Part shown: positions 42,382 to 51,258 of the stretch, piece by piece
Layout: the number at the start of each line of letters is the position of its first letter
Numbering within the stretch: position 1 is the first letter of the stretch
DNA from: Burkholderia cepacia
GTDB lineage: Bacteria; Pseudomonadota; Gammaproteobacteria; Burkholderiales; Burkholderiaceae
Assembly: GCF_029962485.1 (NCBI RefSeq)
Contig: NZ_CP073638.1
Span: 496,001 to 560,000 of the forward strand
Reading direction: 5' to 3'
DNA length: 64,000 bases
Translations under genes and position numbers: made by a program
The notes under the pieces: model-generated
What the model saw: only the letters and a program-made list of their open reading frames with translations
What the model was told of the DNA's origin: nothing
Database searches by the model: none

Positions 42382-43191
42382 ATGACAGCATCCAATCAAC
42401 CGGCCGGCGCGATGCCGTTCCGGATCGATCGCGCAGACGGCATCGCCGAACTGGTGATCGCCCATCCGCCCGTGAACGCGCTCGACGCGCAGGGCTGGCA
42501 CGCGCTCTCGCGCGCGCTCGACACACTCGGCGAGGACGACGACGTGCGCGTGATCGTCGTGCGCGGCGAAGGCCGCGGCTTCTGCGCGGGCGTCGACATC
42601 AAGGAGCTGGCCGCGCATCCGGAGCGGATCGTGGCGGTCAACGCGGGCAACTACGAGACGTTCCGCGCAGTGCACCGCAACCCGAAGCCGGTGATCGCGG
42701 CCGTGCATGGCTTCGTGCTCGGCGGCGGGATCGGCATCTGCGGCGCGGCGGACATCGTGGTCGCGGCCGATTGCGCGCGCTTCGGCGTGCCCGAGATCGA
42801 CCGCGGCGCGATGGGCGGCGGCGCGCACCTGCAGCGGCTGTTCGGCGTGCAGAAGGTCCGCATGATGTATTTCACGGGCGAGATGATCGACGCGGCCGAA
42901 GCGTACCGGCTTGGCGCGGTCGAGCAGGTCGTCACGCGCGACACGCTGCGCGACGCGGCGCTCGCGCTCGCCCGCAAGATCGCGGAGAAGAGCCCGGCGA
43001 TGGTGCGGCTCGCGAAGGAGGCGCTGAACGGCGTCGAGGACGGCGATCTCGAGGACAAGTACCGCTGGGAGCAGGGCTTCACGCTGCAGGCGTACATGAC
43101 GAACGACTCGACGGAAGCGCGCGCCGCGTTCGTCGAGAAGCGCGACGCGCGCTTCGACGCGCAGGCAACCGCCGAGGAGGCACGCGCATGA
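42382..43191 (+). CDS. echA20: Crotonase-family ring-D hydrolase, EchA20-like
   Basis: A 269-residue crotonase. The features GRGFCAGVDIKELAAHPERI, VHGFVLGGGIGICGAADIVV, GVPEIDRGAMGGGAHLQRLF and YRWEQGFTLQAYMTNDSTEA run parallel to mycobacterial EchA20, which opens steroid ring D of HIEC-CoA to give COCHEA-CoA, the IpdAB substrate. ATG 42382 lies eight bases after AGGGAGG and is preferred to ATG 42376, which is too close. The stop overlaps the next gene by 4 bp. Confidence 0.82.
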   Translation: MTASNQPAGAMPFRIDRADGIAELVIAHPPVNALDAQGWHALSRALDTLGEDDDVRVIVVRGEGRGFCAGVDIKELAAHPERIVAVNAGNYETFRAVHRNPKPVIAAVHGFVLGGGIGICGAADIVVAADCARFGVPEIDRGAMGGGAHLQRLFGVQKVRMMYFTGEMIDAAEAYRLGAVEQVVTRDTLRDAALALARKIAEKSPAMVRLAKEALNGVEDGDLEDKYRWEQGFTLQAYMTNDSTEARAAFVEKRDARFDAQATAEEARA

Positions 43192-44357
43192 AGCTGACCT
43201 ATACGCCGCAACAGCAGGCGTTCCGCGCGGAAATCCGCGAATGGCTCGCCGAGCACGTGCCGCGCGAGCGGCTGCCGAGCTTCGACACCGAGGAAGGCTT
43301 CGCCGCGCACCGCGAATGGGAGCGCACGCTGCACTCGGGCCGCTGGAGCATGGTCACATGGCCGCGCGAGCTGGGCGGGCGCGGCTGCGACCTGATCGAG
43401 TGGCTGATCTTCGAGGAAGAGTACTGGCGTGCCGACGCGCCGATGCGCGTGAACCAGAACGGCATCTTCCTGCTCGGCCCGACGCTGATGGATTTCGGCA
43501 CCGACGCGCAGAAGGCGCGCTTCCTGCCCGCGATGGCGGCCGGCGAGCACGTGTGGGCGCAGGGCTGGTCGGAGCCGAATGCCGGTTCCGACATGGCCGC
43601 GATCCGCACGACGGCCGCCCGCATCGGCGACGAATACGTGCTGAACGGCCAGAAGATCTGGTCGACGCGCGCGGTGTGGGCCGACTGGCTGTTCGGGCTG
43701 TTCCGCAGCGACCCCGAATCGTCGCGCCACCACGGGCTGACGTTCCTGATGGTGCCGCTGTCCGCGCCTGGCATCACGGTGCGGCCGATCCGGCAGCTCA
43801 ACGGGCAGACCGGTTTCGCGGAAATTTTCTTCGACGACGTGCGTGTGCCGGTCGAGAACCGGCTGGCGGCCGAAGGCGCGGGCTGGCAGGTCGCGATGGC
43901 GACGGCCGGGTTCGAGCGCGGGCTGATGCTGCGTTCGCCCGCGCGCTTCCAGCGCACCGCGCAGGCGCTGCGCGACCTGTATCTCGCACACCGCGACAGC
44001 GCGGACCGCGACCCGACACTGCGCGAACGCGTGGTGTCCGCATGGATGGATGCGCAGGCCTATGCGCTGTCGACCTACGCGACCGCGAGCCGGCTGCTGA
44101 AGGGCGGCCACATCGGCGCGGAGTCGAGCACCAACAAGGTGTTCTGGTCGGAGCTCGACCTGCGCATGCACCAGACCGCGCTCGACATTCTCGGCGCGCA
44201 TGGTGAAGTCGTCCCGCAGACGGCCGCGCAACAGGCGACGCTCGGCCACTGGCTCGACGGCTTCCTGTTCGCACAGGCCGGCACGATCTACGCGGGCACC
44301 AACGAGATCCAGCGCAACATCGTCGCCGAACGGATGCTCGGCATGCCGCGCGCGTAA
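43188..44357 (+). CDS. Acyl-CoA dehydrogenase, pair 1 large subunit
   Basis: A 389-residue FAD acyl-CoA dehydrogenase with the complete fold: N-terminal helical part (WPRELGGRGCDLIEWLIFEE), beta domain QGWSEPNAGSDMAAIRTTAA, C-terminal AGTIYAGTNEIQRNIVAERM. Together with the shorter protein that follows it has the look of the heteromeric (alpha2-beta2) FadE enzymes of steroid degraders. It probably dehydrogenates HIP-CoA-derived thioesters. It overlaps echA20 by 4 bp. Confidence 0.85.
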   Translation: MKLTYTPQQQAFRAEIREWLAEHVPRERLPSFDTEEGFAAHREWERTLHSGRWSMVTWPRELGGRGCDLIEWLIFEEEYWRADAPMRVNQNGIFLLGPTLMDFGTDAQKARFLPAMAAGEHVWAQGWSEPNAGSDMAAIRTTAARIGDEYVLNGQKIWSTRAVWADWLFGLFRSDPESSRHHGLTFLMVPLSAPGITVRPIRQLNGQTGFAEIFFDDVRVPVENRLAAEGAGWQVAMATAGFERGLMLRSPARFQRTAQALRDLYLAHRDSADRDPTLRERVVSAWMDAQAYALSTYATASRLLKGGHIGAESSTNKVFWSELDLRMHQTALDILGAHGEVVPQTAAQQATLGHWLDGFLFAQAGTIYAGTNEIQRNIVAERMLGMPRA

Positions 44358-44392
44358 CGGCGCCGGCGCCACCCTCACAGAACGGACATCGT

Positions 44393-45460
44393 ATGGATTT
44401 CGTATTCGATGAAGACCAGGAAGCGCTCGCGGACAGCGTGAAGCGCCTGCTGATGACCGAGATGACGCCCGAGCTGATCCGCGAGCTCTGGGCGACGCCG
44501 ACCGGGCGCTCGGATGACCTGTGGGCGCTCTTCGCGTCGCAGGGGCTGACCGCCGTGTCGGTGCCCGAAGCGCACGGCGGCCTTGGCCTGACCGAAGCCG
44601 AATGGGCGCTGCTCGCGCAGACCTACGGCTATTTCGGCAGCCCCGAGCCGCTGCTCGACACGGCGCTCGTATCGGCCGGCGTGCTGGCGCGGCTGCCCGC
44701 AAGCGACTGGCGAGACGCGCTGCTGCGCGACATCGCCGAAGGGCGCGCGCGCGTCGCGCTCGTGCATCCGGTGAACCCGTACGCGGCCGACGTGCACGTT
44801 GCGAACACGCTGCTGTGCGAACACCGCGGCGAGCTGCACCGCGTCGATCCCGCGCAGTGCGCGTGGCGCGCGGTCGACAGCGTCGATCCGTCGCGGCGCC
44901 TGTTCACGCTCGACTGGGAGCCGTCGGCGGCCACCCGCATCGCGAGCGCCGACGAAGCCGCGCCGCTGCTGAACCGCGCGCTCGACCACGGCGCGTTCGC
45001 GGTTGCCGCGCAGATGCTCGGCCTCACGCAGCGCGTGCTCGACGTTGCGATCGACTACAGCGCGCAGCGCAAGCAGTTCGGCAAGGCGATCGGTTCGTAC
45101 CAGGCGCTCAAGCACCTGCTCGCCGATGTCGCGATCCGCTACGAGTTCGCGCGGCCGGTGGTCGCGCGCGCCGCGCAGGCGATTGCCGACGATCACCCGC
45201 AGCGCGCGGTGTTCGTGTCGCACGCGAAGCTCGCCGCGACGTCGGCCGCGCAACTGGCCGCGCGCCACTCGATGCAGGTGCACGGCGCGATCGGCTACAC
45301 GTGGGAACTCGACCTGCAGATCTTCATGAAGCGCATCTGGGCGCTCTCCGGAAGCTGGGGCGACAGCGCGTTTCACAAGGCCCGCGTGGCCGACGCGATC
45401 CTCGGCGACGCGTTGCCGATCGGCCCCGCGCAGACCTTCGACCTCGAGGAATCCAACTGA
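44393..45460 (+). CDS. Acyl-CoA dehydrogenase, pair 1 small subunit
   Basis: A 355-residue shortened acyl-CoA dehydrogenase. Recognisable are VPEAHGGLGLTEAEWALLAQ, the IDYSAQRKQFGKAIGSYQAL segment and the C-terminal MQVHGAIGYTWELDLQIFMK with the Glu that serves as catalytic base in this subgroup. The central beta domain is reduced, as in heteromeric FadE subunits. Its stop shares a base with the start of the thiolase gene (TGATG). Confidence 0.82.
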   Translation: MDFVFDEDQEALADSVKRLLMTEMTPELIRELWATPTGRSDDLWALFASQGLTAVSVPEAHGGLGLTEAEWALLAQTYGYFGSPEPLLDTALVSAGVLARLPASDWRDALLRDIAEGRARVALVHPVNPYAADVHVANTLLCEHRGELHRVDPAQCAWRAVDSVDPSRRLFTLDWEPSAATRIASADEAAPLLNRALDHGAFAVAAQMLGLTQRVLDVAIDYSAQRKQFGKAIGSYQALKHLLADVAIRYEFARPVVARAAQAIADDHPQRAVFVSHAKLAATSAAQLAARHSMQVHGAIGYTWELDLQIFMKRIWALSGSWGDSAFHKARVADAILGDALPIGPAQTFDLEESN

Positions 45461-46611
45461 TGAAACAAGCCTATATCGTCGACGCGCTGCGCACGCCGAC
45501 CGGCCGCCGCAAGGGCGGGCTCGCGCACGTGCATGCGGCGGACCTCGGCGGGTTCGTGCTGAAGACGCTCGTCGAACGCAACGCGATTCCCGCCGACGAA
45601 TACGACGACGTGGTGTTCGGCTGCGTCGACACGATCGGCCCGCTCGCGGGCAACATCGCGCGCACCTGCTGGCTCGCAGCCGGCCTGCCGTTGCAGGTGC
45701 CTGGCGTGACGGTCGACCGCCAGTGCGGATCGTCGCAGCAGGCCGTGCACTTCGCCGCGCAGGCCGTGATGAGCGGCGTGCAGGACGTCGTCGTCGCCGG
45801 TGGCGTGCAAACGATGACGCAGATCCCGATCTCGTCGGCGATGACCTGCGCGGCGCCGCTCGGCTTCACCGATCCGTTCTCGGGCAGCACCGGCTGGCGC
45901 GCGCGCTTCGGCGATGCGCCGGTGTCGCAGTTCGTCGCCGCGCAGCGGATCGCCGATCACTGGAACCTGTCGCGCGACGCGATGGAGCGTTATGCGCTGG
46001 AAAGCCACCGCCGTGCGGTCGCAGCGATCGAGGCCGGGCATTTCAAGCGGGAAATCGTGCCGTTCGAAGGCGTGATGCACGACGAGACGCCGCGCCCCGA
46101 CACGTCGCTGGAAAAGATGGCAACGCTCGAGCCGCTGACGCCGGGCGGCTCGCTGACGGCCGCCGTCGCGAGCCAGACCTGCGATGCGGCCGCGGCATTG
46201 CTGATCGTGTCGGAAGACGCGCTGAAGCGCTACGGCCTCACGCCGCGTGCGCGCATTCACCACCTGAGCGTGCTCGGCGACGATCCGCTGTGGATGCTGA
46301 CCGCGCCGATCCCGGCGACCAAGGCCGCGTTGGCGAAGAGCGGGCTCGACTGGTCGCAGATCGACGTCGTCGAGATGAACGAGGCGTTCGCGTCGGTCGC
46401 TCAGGCGTGGCTGGCCGACACGCGCTTCCCGCACGAAAAGACCAACCCGAACGGCGGCGGCATCGCGCTCGGCCATCCGCTCGGCGCGACTGGCGCGCGG
46501 CTGATGACGACGCTGCTGCACGAGCTGGAGCGCACCGGCGGCCGCTACGGGCTGCAGACGATGTGCGAAGGCGGCGGCCTCGCGAACGTCACGATCATCG
46601 AGCGCCTGTGA
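45460..46611 (+). CDS. Thiolase, FadA6-like
   Basis: A 383-residue acetyl-CoA C-acyltransferase. The nucleophile is Cys89 (DRQCGSSQQAV). The second-half residues are in GGGIALGHPLGATGARL (His) and LQTMCEGGGLAN (Cys). It probably thiolytically cleaves the beta-keto thioester formed after ring C/D opening, the job of FadA6 in mycobacteria. It starts on the stop codon of the preceding dehydrogenase gene. Confidence 0.83.
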   Translation: MKQAYIVDALRTPTGRRKGGLAHVHAADLGGFVLKTLVERNAIPADEYDDVVFGCVDTIGPLAGNIARTCWLAAGLPLQVPGVTVDRQCGSSQQAVHFAAQAVMSGVQDVVVAGGVQTMTQIPISSAMTCAAPLGFTDPFSGSTGWRARFGDAPVSQFVAAQRIADHWNLSRDAMERYALESHRRAVAAIEAGHFKREIVPFEGVMHDETPRPDTSLEKMATLEPLTPGGSLTAAVASQTCDAAAALLIVSEDALKRYGLTPRARIHHLSVLGDDPLWMLTAPIPATKAALAKSGLDWSQIDVVEMNEAFASVAQAWLADTRFPHEKTNPNGGGIALGHPLGATGARLMTTLLHELERTGGRYGLQTMCEGGGLANVTIIERL

Positions 46612-46644
46612 GCGCGTCACTTTCACGATCCACGAGGCACAAGC

Positions 46645-47535
46645 ATGGGAATCTGTAACGGACGCACCGTCATCATCACCGGCGCGGGCGGCGGGCTCGG
46701 GCGCGAATACGCGCTGGCGTTCGCGGCCGAAGGCGCGTCGGTCGTTGTCAACGACATCCGGCACGAGGCCGCGCAGGCCGTGTGCGACGAGATCGCCGAA
46801 AGAAGTGGAAGCGGCGGCGGCCGCGCGCTCGCGAATGCGGACGACATCACGCAGACCGACACCGCGCAGCGGATCGTCGATGCGGCACGCGAAGCGTTCG
46901 GCGACGTGCACGTGCTCGTCAACAACGCGGGCATCTGCCGCGACAAGATGTTCACGAGCATGACTGAGCAGGACTGGGACGACGTGATGCGCGTGCATCT
47001 GCGCGGCCACTTCTGCCTGTCGAGCGTGCTGGCGCGCGTGTGGCGCGACGCGGCGAAGGCCGGCAACCCGGTCGACGCACGCATCGTCAACACGAGCTCC
47101 GGCGCCGGCCTGCAAGGCTCGATCGGCCAGTCGAACTACGGCGCGGCGAAAGCCGGCATCGCCGCGCTCACGCTGATGCAGGCGGTCGAGCTGCAGCGCT
47201 ACGGCGTGCGCGTGAACGCGCTTGCACCGGCCGCGCGCACGTCGATGACCGAAGGCGTGTTCGCCGACATGATGAAGAAGCCCGAAGACGGCGGCTTCGA
47301 TTATTTCGACCCGGCCAACGTCGCGCCGCTCGTCGTGTGGCTCGGCAGCACGTTGTCGGCCGACGTGACGGGCCAGGTGTTCGAGGTCGCGGGCGGGATG
47401 ATCGCGGTCGCCGAAGGCTGGCGTACGGGCCCGAGCGTCGATCGCGGCGCGCGCTGGGCGGCGGCCGAGGTCGGCCCCGCGGTCGCGCAGCTGCTCGCCG
47501 ATGCGCGGCCCGCGCAGCGCGTGTACGGGAGCTGA
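46645..47535 (+). CDS. SDR, 17-beta-HSD4/Hsd4A-like hydroxyacyl-CoA dehydrogenase
   Basis: A 296-residue SDR of the peroxisomal multifunctional enzyme type. TGAGGGLGREYALAFA lies at residues 12-27, then NNAG, and the active-site SNYGAAKAG (YxxxK). The long C-terminal part with DYFDPANVAPLVVWLGSTLS distinguishes this type from FabG. Relatives such as mycobacterial Hsd4A oxidise steroid-CoA side-chain hydroxyls and 17-beta-hydroxysteroids. Its place among dehydrogenase, hydratase and thiolase genes supports the beta-oxidation role. Confidence 0.8.
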   Translation: MGICNGRTVIITGAGGGLGREYALAFAAEGASVVVNDIRHEAAQAVCDEIAERSGSGGGRALANADDITQTDTAQRIVDAAREAFGDVHVLVNNAGICRDKMFTSMTEQDWDDVMRVHLRGHFCLSSVLARVWRDAAKAGNPVDARIVNTSSGAGLQGSIGQSNYGAAKAGIAALTLMQAVELQRYGVRVNALAPAARTSMTEGVFADMMKKPEDGGFDYFDPANVAPLVVWLGSTLSADVTGQVFEVAGGMIAVAEGWRTGPSVDRGARWAAAEVGPAVAQLLADARPAQRVYGS

Positions 47536-47538
47536 GCG

Positions 47539-48771
47539 ATGGATCTGGCGCTCACCGACGAACAGGCGATGATTCGCGACGCGGCGGCCGACGTGCTCGC
47601 CGAACGCAGCGCGTCGGCCGACGTACGCCGTGCGCTCGAACAGTCGGCCGGCCGCGACGACGGGCTGTGGGCCACGCTCGCGGGCGAGCTCGGCTGGAAC
47701 GCGCTCGCGCTGCCGGAATCGGCAGGCGGGCTCGGGCTCGGCGCGGTCGAGCAAACGGTATTGATGGAACAGCTTGGCCGGCGCGTCGCTTGCGTACCGT
47801 ATTTCCCGACCGCTTGCCTCGCGGCGACCGCGCTGGCCGGCTGCGACGCGCCGCTGGCCAGCGGCTGGCTTGCGAAGATCGCCGGAGGCGCGTGCAGCGC
47901 GACGTTGGCGCTGCCGTTCGACCTGCCGGCCGGCGGGTGGCAACTGCCGGTCGTCGCGGAAGAAGCGGCCGGCGGCTATGCGCTGTCTGGCGAGATCGGG
48001 CAGGTTATCGACGGCGCACGCGCGGACCTGCTGCTGATTCCCGCGCGGATCGCGAACGAAGGGCAGTCGATCGGGCTGTTTGCGATCGATGTCGCAACGG
48101 CGTCGGGTTTGACCGTCGTGGCGCTCGACACGCTCGACGCGACGCGGCCGATCGCCCGTGTTGTGTTGGACGACACGCGCGTGAGCCGCGATGCGCTGTT
48201 CGCCAACGGCACCGTCGTTGCCCACGTGCTCGAACGCGCCGGCTGGTTCGCGGCGCTCGCGCTGGCTGCCGAACAGCTCGGCGGCGCGCAGCAGTGCCTC
48301 GACCTGACGCTCGACTATACGAGCCAGCGCGTGCAGTTCGGTCGCGCGATCGCATCGTTCCAGGCCGTCAAGCATCGCTGCGCACAGATGATGGTGCTGA
48401 TCGAATCGGCGCGCTCGGCCGTGCTGGGCGCCGCGCATGCGTGGGATGCGCAAGCCGGCGCGACGCCGGGCGCGGCGTTGCGCGCCGACATCGCGGCCGC
48501 CAAGGCCGCCGCGAACGACGCGTATGCGTTCTGCGCTCAGGAAGCAATCCAGTTGCACGGCGGCGTCGGCTTCACGTGGGAATACGACCCGCATCTCTAT
48601 TTCAAGCGCGCACAGGCGTCGGGCGCGCAGTTCGGCAGTACGCCGCAACTGCTCGAATGGATTGCATGCCATGCGATCGACGGCGGCGCATTGCAGCGTG
48701 ACGAAGCGTTCGAGCCATCGGCCACAGCCGCATCACGCCCGTCGGCCGCGCGCGCAGGAGCACTCCAATGA
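47539..48771 (+). CDS. Acyl-CoA dehydrogenase, pair 2 small subunit type
   Basis: A 410-residue acyl-CoA dehydrogenase of the heteromeric FadE type. Key blocks are LALPESAGGLGLGAVEQTVL, LDYTSQRVQFGRAIASFQAV and IQLHGGVGFTWEYDPHLYFK with the likely catalytic Glu. It begins 3 bp after the SDR gene, and its stop overlaps the next dehydrogenase by 4 bp, so the two are very likely subunits of one enzyme. Confidence 0.84.
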   Translation: MDLALTDEQAMIRDAAADVLAERSASADVRRALEQSAGRDDGLWATLAGELGWNALALPESAGGLGLGAVEQTVLMEQLGRRVACVPYFPTACLAATALAGCDAPLASGWLAKIAGGACSATLALPFDLPAGGWQLPVVAEEAAGGYALSGEIGQVIDGARADLLLIPARIANEGQSIGLFAIDVATASGLTVVALDTLDATRPIARVVLDDTRVSRDALFANGTVVAHVLERAGWFAALALAAEQLGGAQQCLDLTLDYTSQRVQFGRAIASFQAVKHRCAQMMVLIESARSAVLGAAHAWDAQAGATPGAALRADIAAAKAAANDAYAFCAQEAIQLHGGVGFTWEYDPHLYFKRAQASGAQFGSTPQLLEWIACHAIDGGALQRDEAFEPSATAASRPSAARAGALQ

Positions 48772-49964
48772 ACAGCGAAACGCGCGAACAGCAATTGCGG
48801 CACGAAGTGGCCGACTGGGTGCAATCGCACCTGACCGGCGAATTCGCGTGCCTGAAATACCGCGGCGGCCCCGGCGACGAGGAAGCGTGGCCGGAACTGC
48901 GCAAGGCGTGGGAACGGGAAATGGCGCAGGGCGGTTGGATCGGGCTCGGCTGGCCGACCGCCGCAGGCGGGCGCGGCTTCTCGGTAGCCGAACAGGTGAT
49001 CTTCCACGAGGAATATGCCCGCGCGGGCGGCCCCGGCCGGATGGGCCATATCGGCGAAGGACTGCTCGGGCCGACGCTCGTCGCGTGCGGCACCGACGAC
49101 CAGCGCGCGCGCTTCCTGCCCGGCATCCTGGCCGGTACGCAGTTCTGGTGCCAGGGCTATTCGGAGCCGGGCGCGGGTTCCGACCTCGCGAACGTGCGCA
49201 CGCGCGCCGAACAGGACGCGGACGGCACATGGCGTGTGTACGGCCAGAAGGTGTGGACGTCGCTCGCGCACGATTCCGACTGGATCTTCGTGCTTGCGCG
49301 TACCGATCCCGAGTCGAAGGGCAACAAGGGGCTGTCGTTCCTGCTGATGCCGCTCGACCAGCCGGGCATCGAGATCCGTCCGATCAAGCAGCTCAACGGC
49401 GGCGCGGAATTCAACGAAGTGTTCTTCGACGGCGCCCGCGCGGAAGCGCGCGACCTCGTCGGCGCGCCCGGCGACGGCTGGCGAATCGCGATGACGCTGC
49501 TCGGCTTCGAGCGCGGGATGTCGACGCTCGGCCAGCAGATGCAGTTCGTTCGCGAACTCGAATGGGTGATCGACGCCGCGCGCGAATCGGGCGCGGATCG
49601 CGATCCCGTGCTGCGCCAGCGGATCGGCCGCGCATGGGCCGGGCTGCGCGTGATGCGCTACAACGCGCTGCGGATGCTGTCCGGCGCCGACGATGCCGAT
49701 GCGAGCGCGCCGCTGCGCCGCGAGGCGTTGATCTACAAGTACTTCTGGTCGAACTGGCACCGCGACCTCGGCCAGCTCGCGATGGACGCGCTCGGGCCCC
49801 GCGCGAACGTGATCGATCCGGCCGACGAAAAGCTCACCCATCTGCAGCGCGTATTCCTGTTCTCCCGTGCGGACACGATCTACGCGGGCACCAACGAAAT
49901 CCAGCTCAACATCATGGCCGAGCGCGGGCTCGGCATGCCCAGAGAACCACGAGGCACAGCATGA
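48768..49964 (+). CDS. Acyl-CoA dehydrogenase, pair 2 large subunit type
   Basis: A 398-residue acyl-CoA dehydrogenase with a full beta domain (CQGYSEPGAGSDLANVRTRA) and C-terminal SRADTIYAGTNEIQLNIMAE. Translation is coupled to the previous gene and to the following SDR by 4-bp overlaps on both sides. With its partner it should introduce the alpha-beta double bond in a steroid-derived CoA thioester. Confidence 0.85.
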   Translation: MNSETREQQLRHEVADWVQSHLTGEFACLKYRGGPGDEEAWPELRKAWEREMAQGGWIGLGWPTAAGGRGFSVAEQVIFHEEYARAGGPGRMGHIGEGLLGPTLVACGTDDQRARFLPGILAGTQFWCQGYSEPGAGSDLANVRTRAEQDADGTWRVYGQKVWTSLAHDSDWIFVLARTDPESKGNKGLSFLLMPLDQPGIEIRPIKQLNGGAEFNEVFFDGARAEARDLVGAPGDGWRIAMTLLGFERGMSTLGQQMQFVRELEWVIDAARESGADRDPVLRQRIGRAWAGLRVMRYNALRMLSGADDADASAPLRREALIYKYFWSNWHRDLGQLAMDALGPRANVIDPADEKLTHLQRVFLFSRADTIYAGTNEIQLNIMAERGLGMPREPRGTA

Positions 49965-50761
49965 CCGAACCCCAGATCCAGAAAGCACCGGCGTACGTGC
50001 CGGGCCACCAGCTGCTCGCCGGCAAATCGGTGTTGATCACGGCCGCCGCCGGCGCCGGCATCGGCTTCGCGGCCGCGCGCCGCTGCGCGGAGGAAGGCTG
50101 CCGCGCGCTGTTCATCTCCGATATCCACGAAAAGCGTCTCGAACAGGCCGTCGAGACGCTGCGGGCGGAAACGGGGCTGCAACAGATCTACGGCCGCCTG
50201 TGCAACGTCGCGGTCGAGGCCGACGTGCAGGCGCTGGTCGCGGAGGCACAGGACAAGCTCGACGGCGTCGACGTGCTGATCAACAACGCCGGGCTCGGCG
50301 GTTCGACCCGCATCGTCGATATGGACGATGCCGAATGGTCGCGCGTGATCGACATTAGCCTTACCGGGACGTTCCGGATGACGCGCGCGATGCTGCCGCA
50401 CATGCAGGCCCGAGGCCGTGGCGCGATCGTCAACAACGCATCGGTGCTCGGCTGGCGCGCGCAGGCGGAACAGGCGCACTACGCGGCCGCGAAAGCGGGC
50501 GTGATGGCGCTCACGCGCTGCGCGGCGCTCGAGGCGTCGCCATACGGCGTGCGCATCAACGCGGTCGCACCGAGCATCGCGATGCACGATTTTTTGAAGA
50601 AGTCGGCTCCGGCCGACCTGCTGAATCAACTGGCGTCGCGCGAAGCCTTCGGGCGCGCCGCCGAAGTCTGGGAGGTCGCGAACGTGATGGTGTTCCTTGC
50701 AAGCGATTACGCGTCGTACATGACGGGCGAAGTGCTGTCGGTCAGCAGCCAGCACGCATGA
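49961..50761 (+). CDS. ipdF: IpdF-like SDR of the HIP pathway
   Basis: A 266-residue SDR. The opening GHQLLAGKSVLITAAAGAGI and the segments NNAGLGGSTRIVDMDDAEWS, VNNASVLGWRAQAEQAHYAA and SDYASYMTGEVLSVSSQHA closely follow the actinobacterial IpdF group, which interconverts the C5 oxo and hydroxy forms in HIP-CoA metabolism. YxxxK is intact (HYAAAKAG). Overlaps on both sides by 4 bp place it firmly in the operon. Confidence 0.82.
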   Translation: MTEPQIQKAPAYVPGHQLLAGKSVLITAAAGAGIGFAAARRCAEEGCRALFISDIHEKRLEQAVETLRAETGLQQIYGRLCNVAVEADVQALVAEAQDKLDGVDVLINNAGLGGSTRIVDMDDAEWSRVIDISLTGTFRMTRAMLPHMQARGRGAIVNNASVLGWRAQAEQAHYAAAKAGVMALTRCAALEASPYGVRINAVAPSIAMHDFLKKSAPADLLNQLASREAFGRAAEVWEVANVMVFLASDYASYMTGEVLSVSSQHA

Positions 50762-51246
50762 TGGACACGTCCCTCGACCTCGTGCATCAGACGCCCCGCG
50801 TGTTCGCGCATCCCGGCGAACTCGTCGCGGCCGTCGGCGACACGCTCGGCGCGAGCGCGTGGCTCGCGATCGACCAGATCCGCATCGACGGCTTCGCCGA
50901 TGCGACGGGCGATCACCAGTGGGTGCACGTCGATCCGGTGCGCGCGAAGGACGGCCCGTTCGGCGCGTGCATCGCGCACGGCTACCTGACGTTGTCGCTC
51001 GTCAATTACTTCCTGCCGCAGATCGTGCGTATCGACGGCGCGCGGCTCGGCGTCAACTACGGCTGCGACAAGATCCGCTTCCCGGCGCCGGTGAAGGTCG
51101 GCGCGCGCGTACGCGGCGTCGGCGAGCTGCTGCGTGTCGAGCCGCTCGAAGGCGGTGTGCAGGCGTGGATTCGCGTGACCGTCGAGATCGAAGGCGAAGC
51201 GAAGCCCGGCTGCGTCGCCGACACGATCAGCCGCTATTACTTCTAG
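50758..51246 (+). CDS. MaoC-like enoyl-CoA hydratase
   Basis: A 162-residue hot-dog-fold hydratase. The hydratase-2 motif is FADATGDHQWVHVDPVRAKD with the catalytic Asp and His, followed by GPFGACIAHGYLTLSL. Single-domain MaoC proteins of this kind hydrate enoyl-CoA, here likely a steroid side chain or ring-derived chain. ATG 50758 overlaps the ipdF stop; ATG 50761 is equally possible. Confidence 0.85.
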   Translation: MMDTSLDLVHQTPRVFAHPGELVAAVGDTLGASAWLAIDQIRIDGFADATGDHQWVHVDPVRAKDGPFGACIAHGYLTLSLVNYFLPQIVRIDGARLGVNYGCDKIRFPAPVKVGARVRGVGELLRVEPLEGGVQAWIRVTVEIEGEAKPGCVADTISRYYF

Positions 51247-51258
51247 AGAGTCAGAGAC

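Noticed and set aside
45373..48672. 1099-codon leftward open frame
   Set aside because: Lies opposite a thiolase, SDR and dehydrogenases with clear active sites; composition is that of an antisense shadow.
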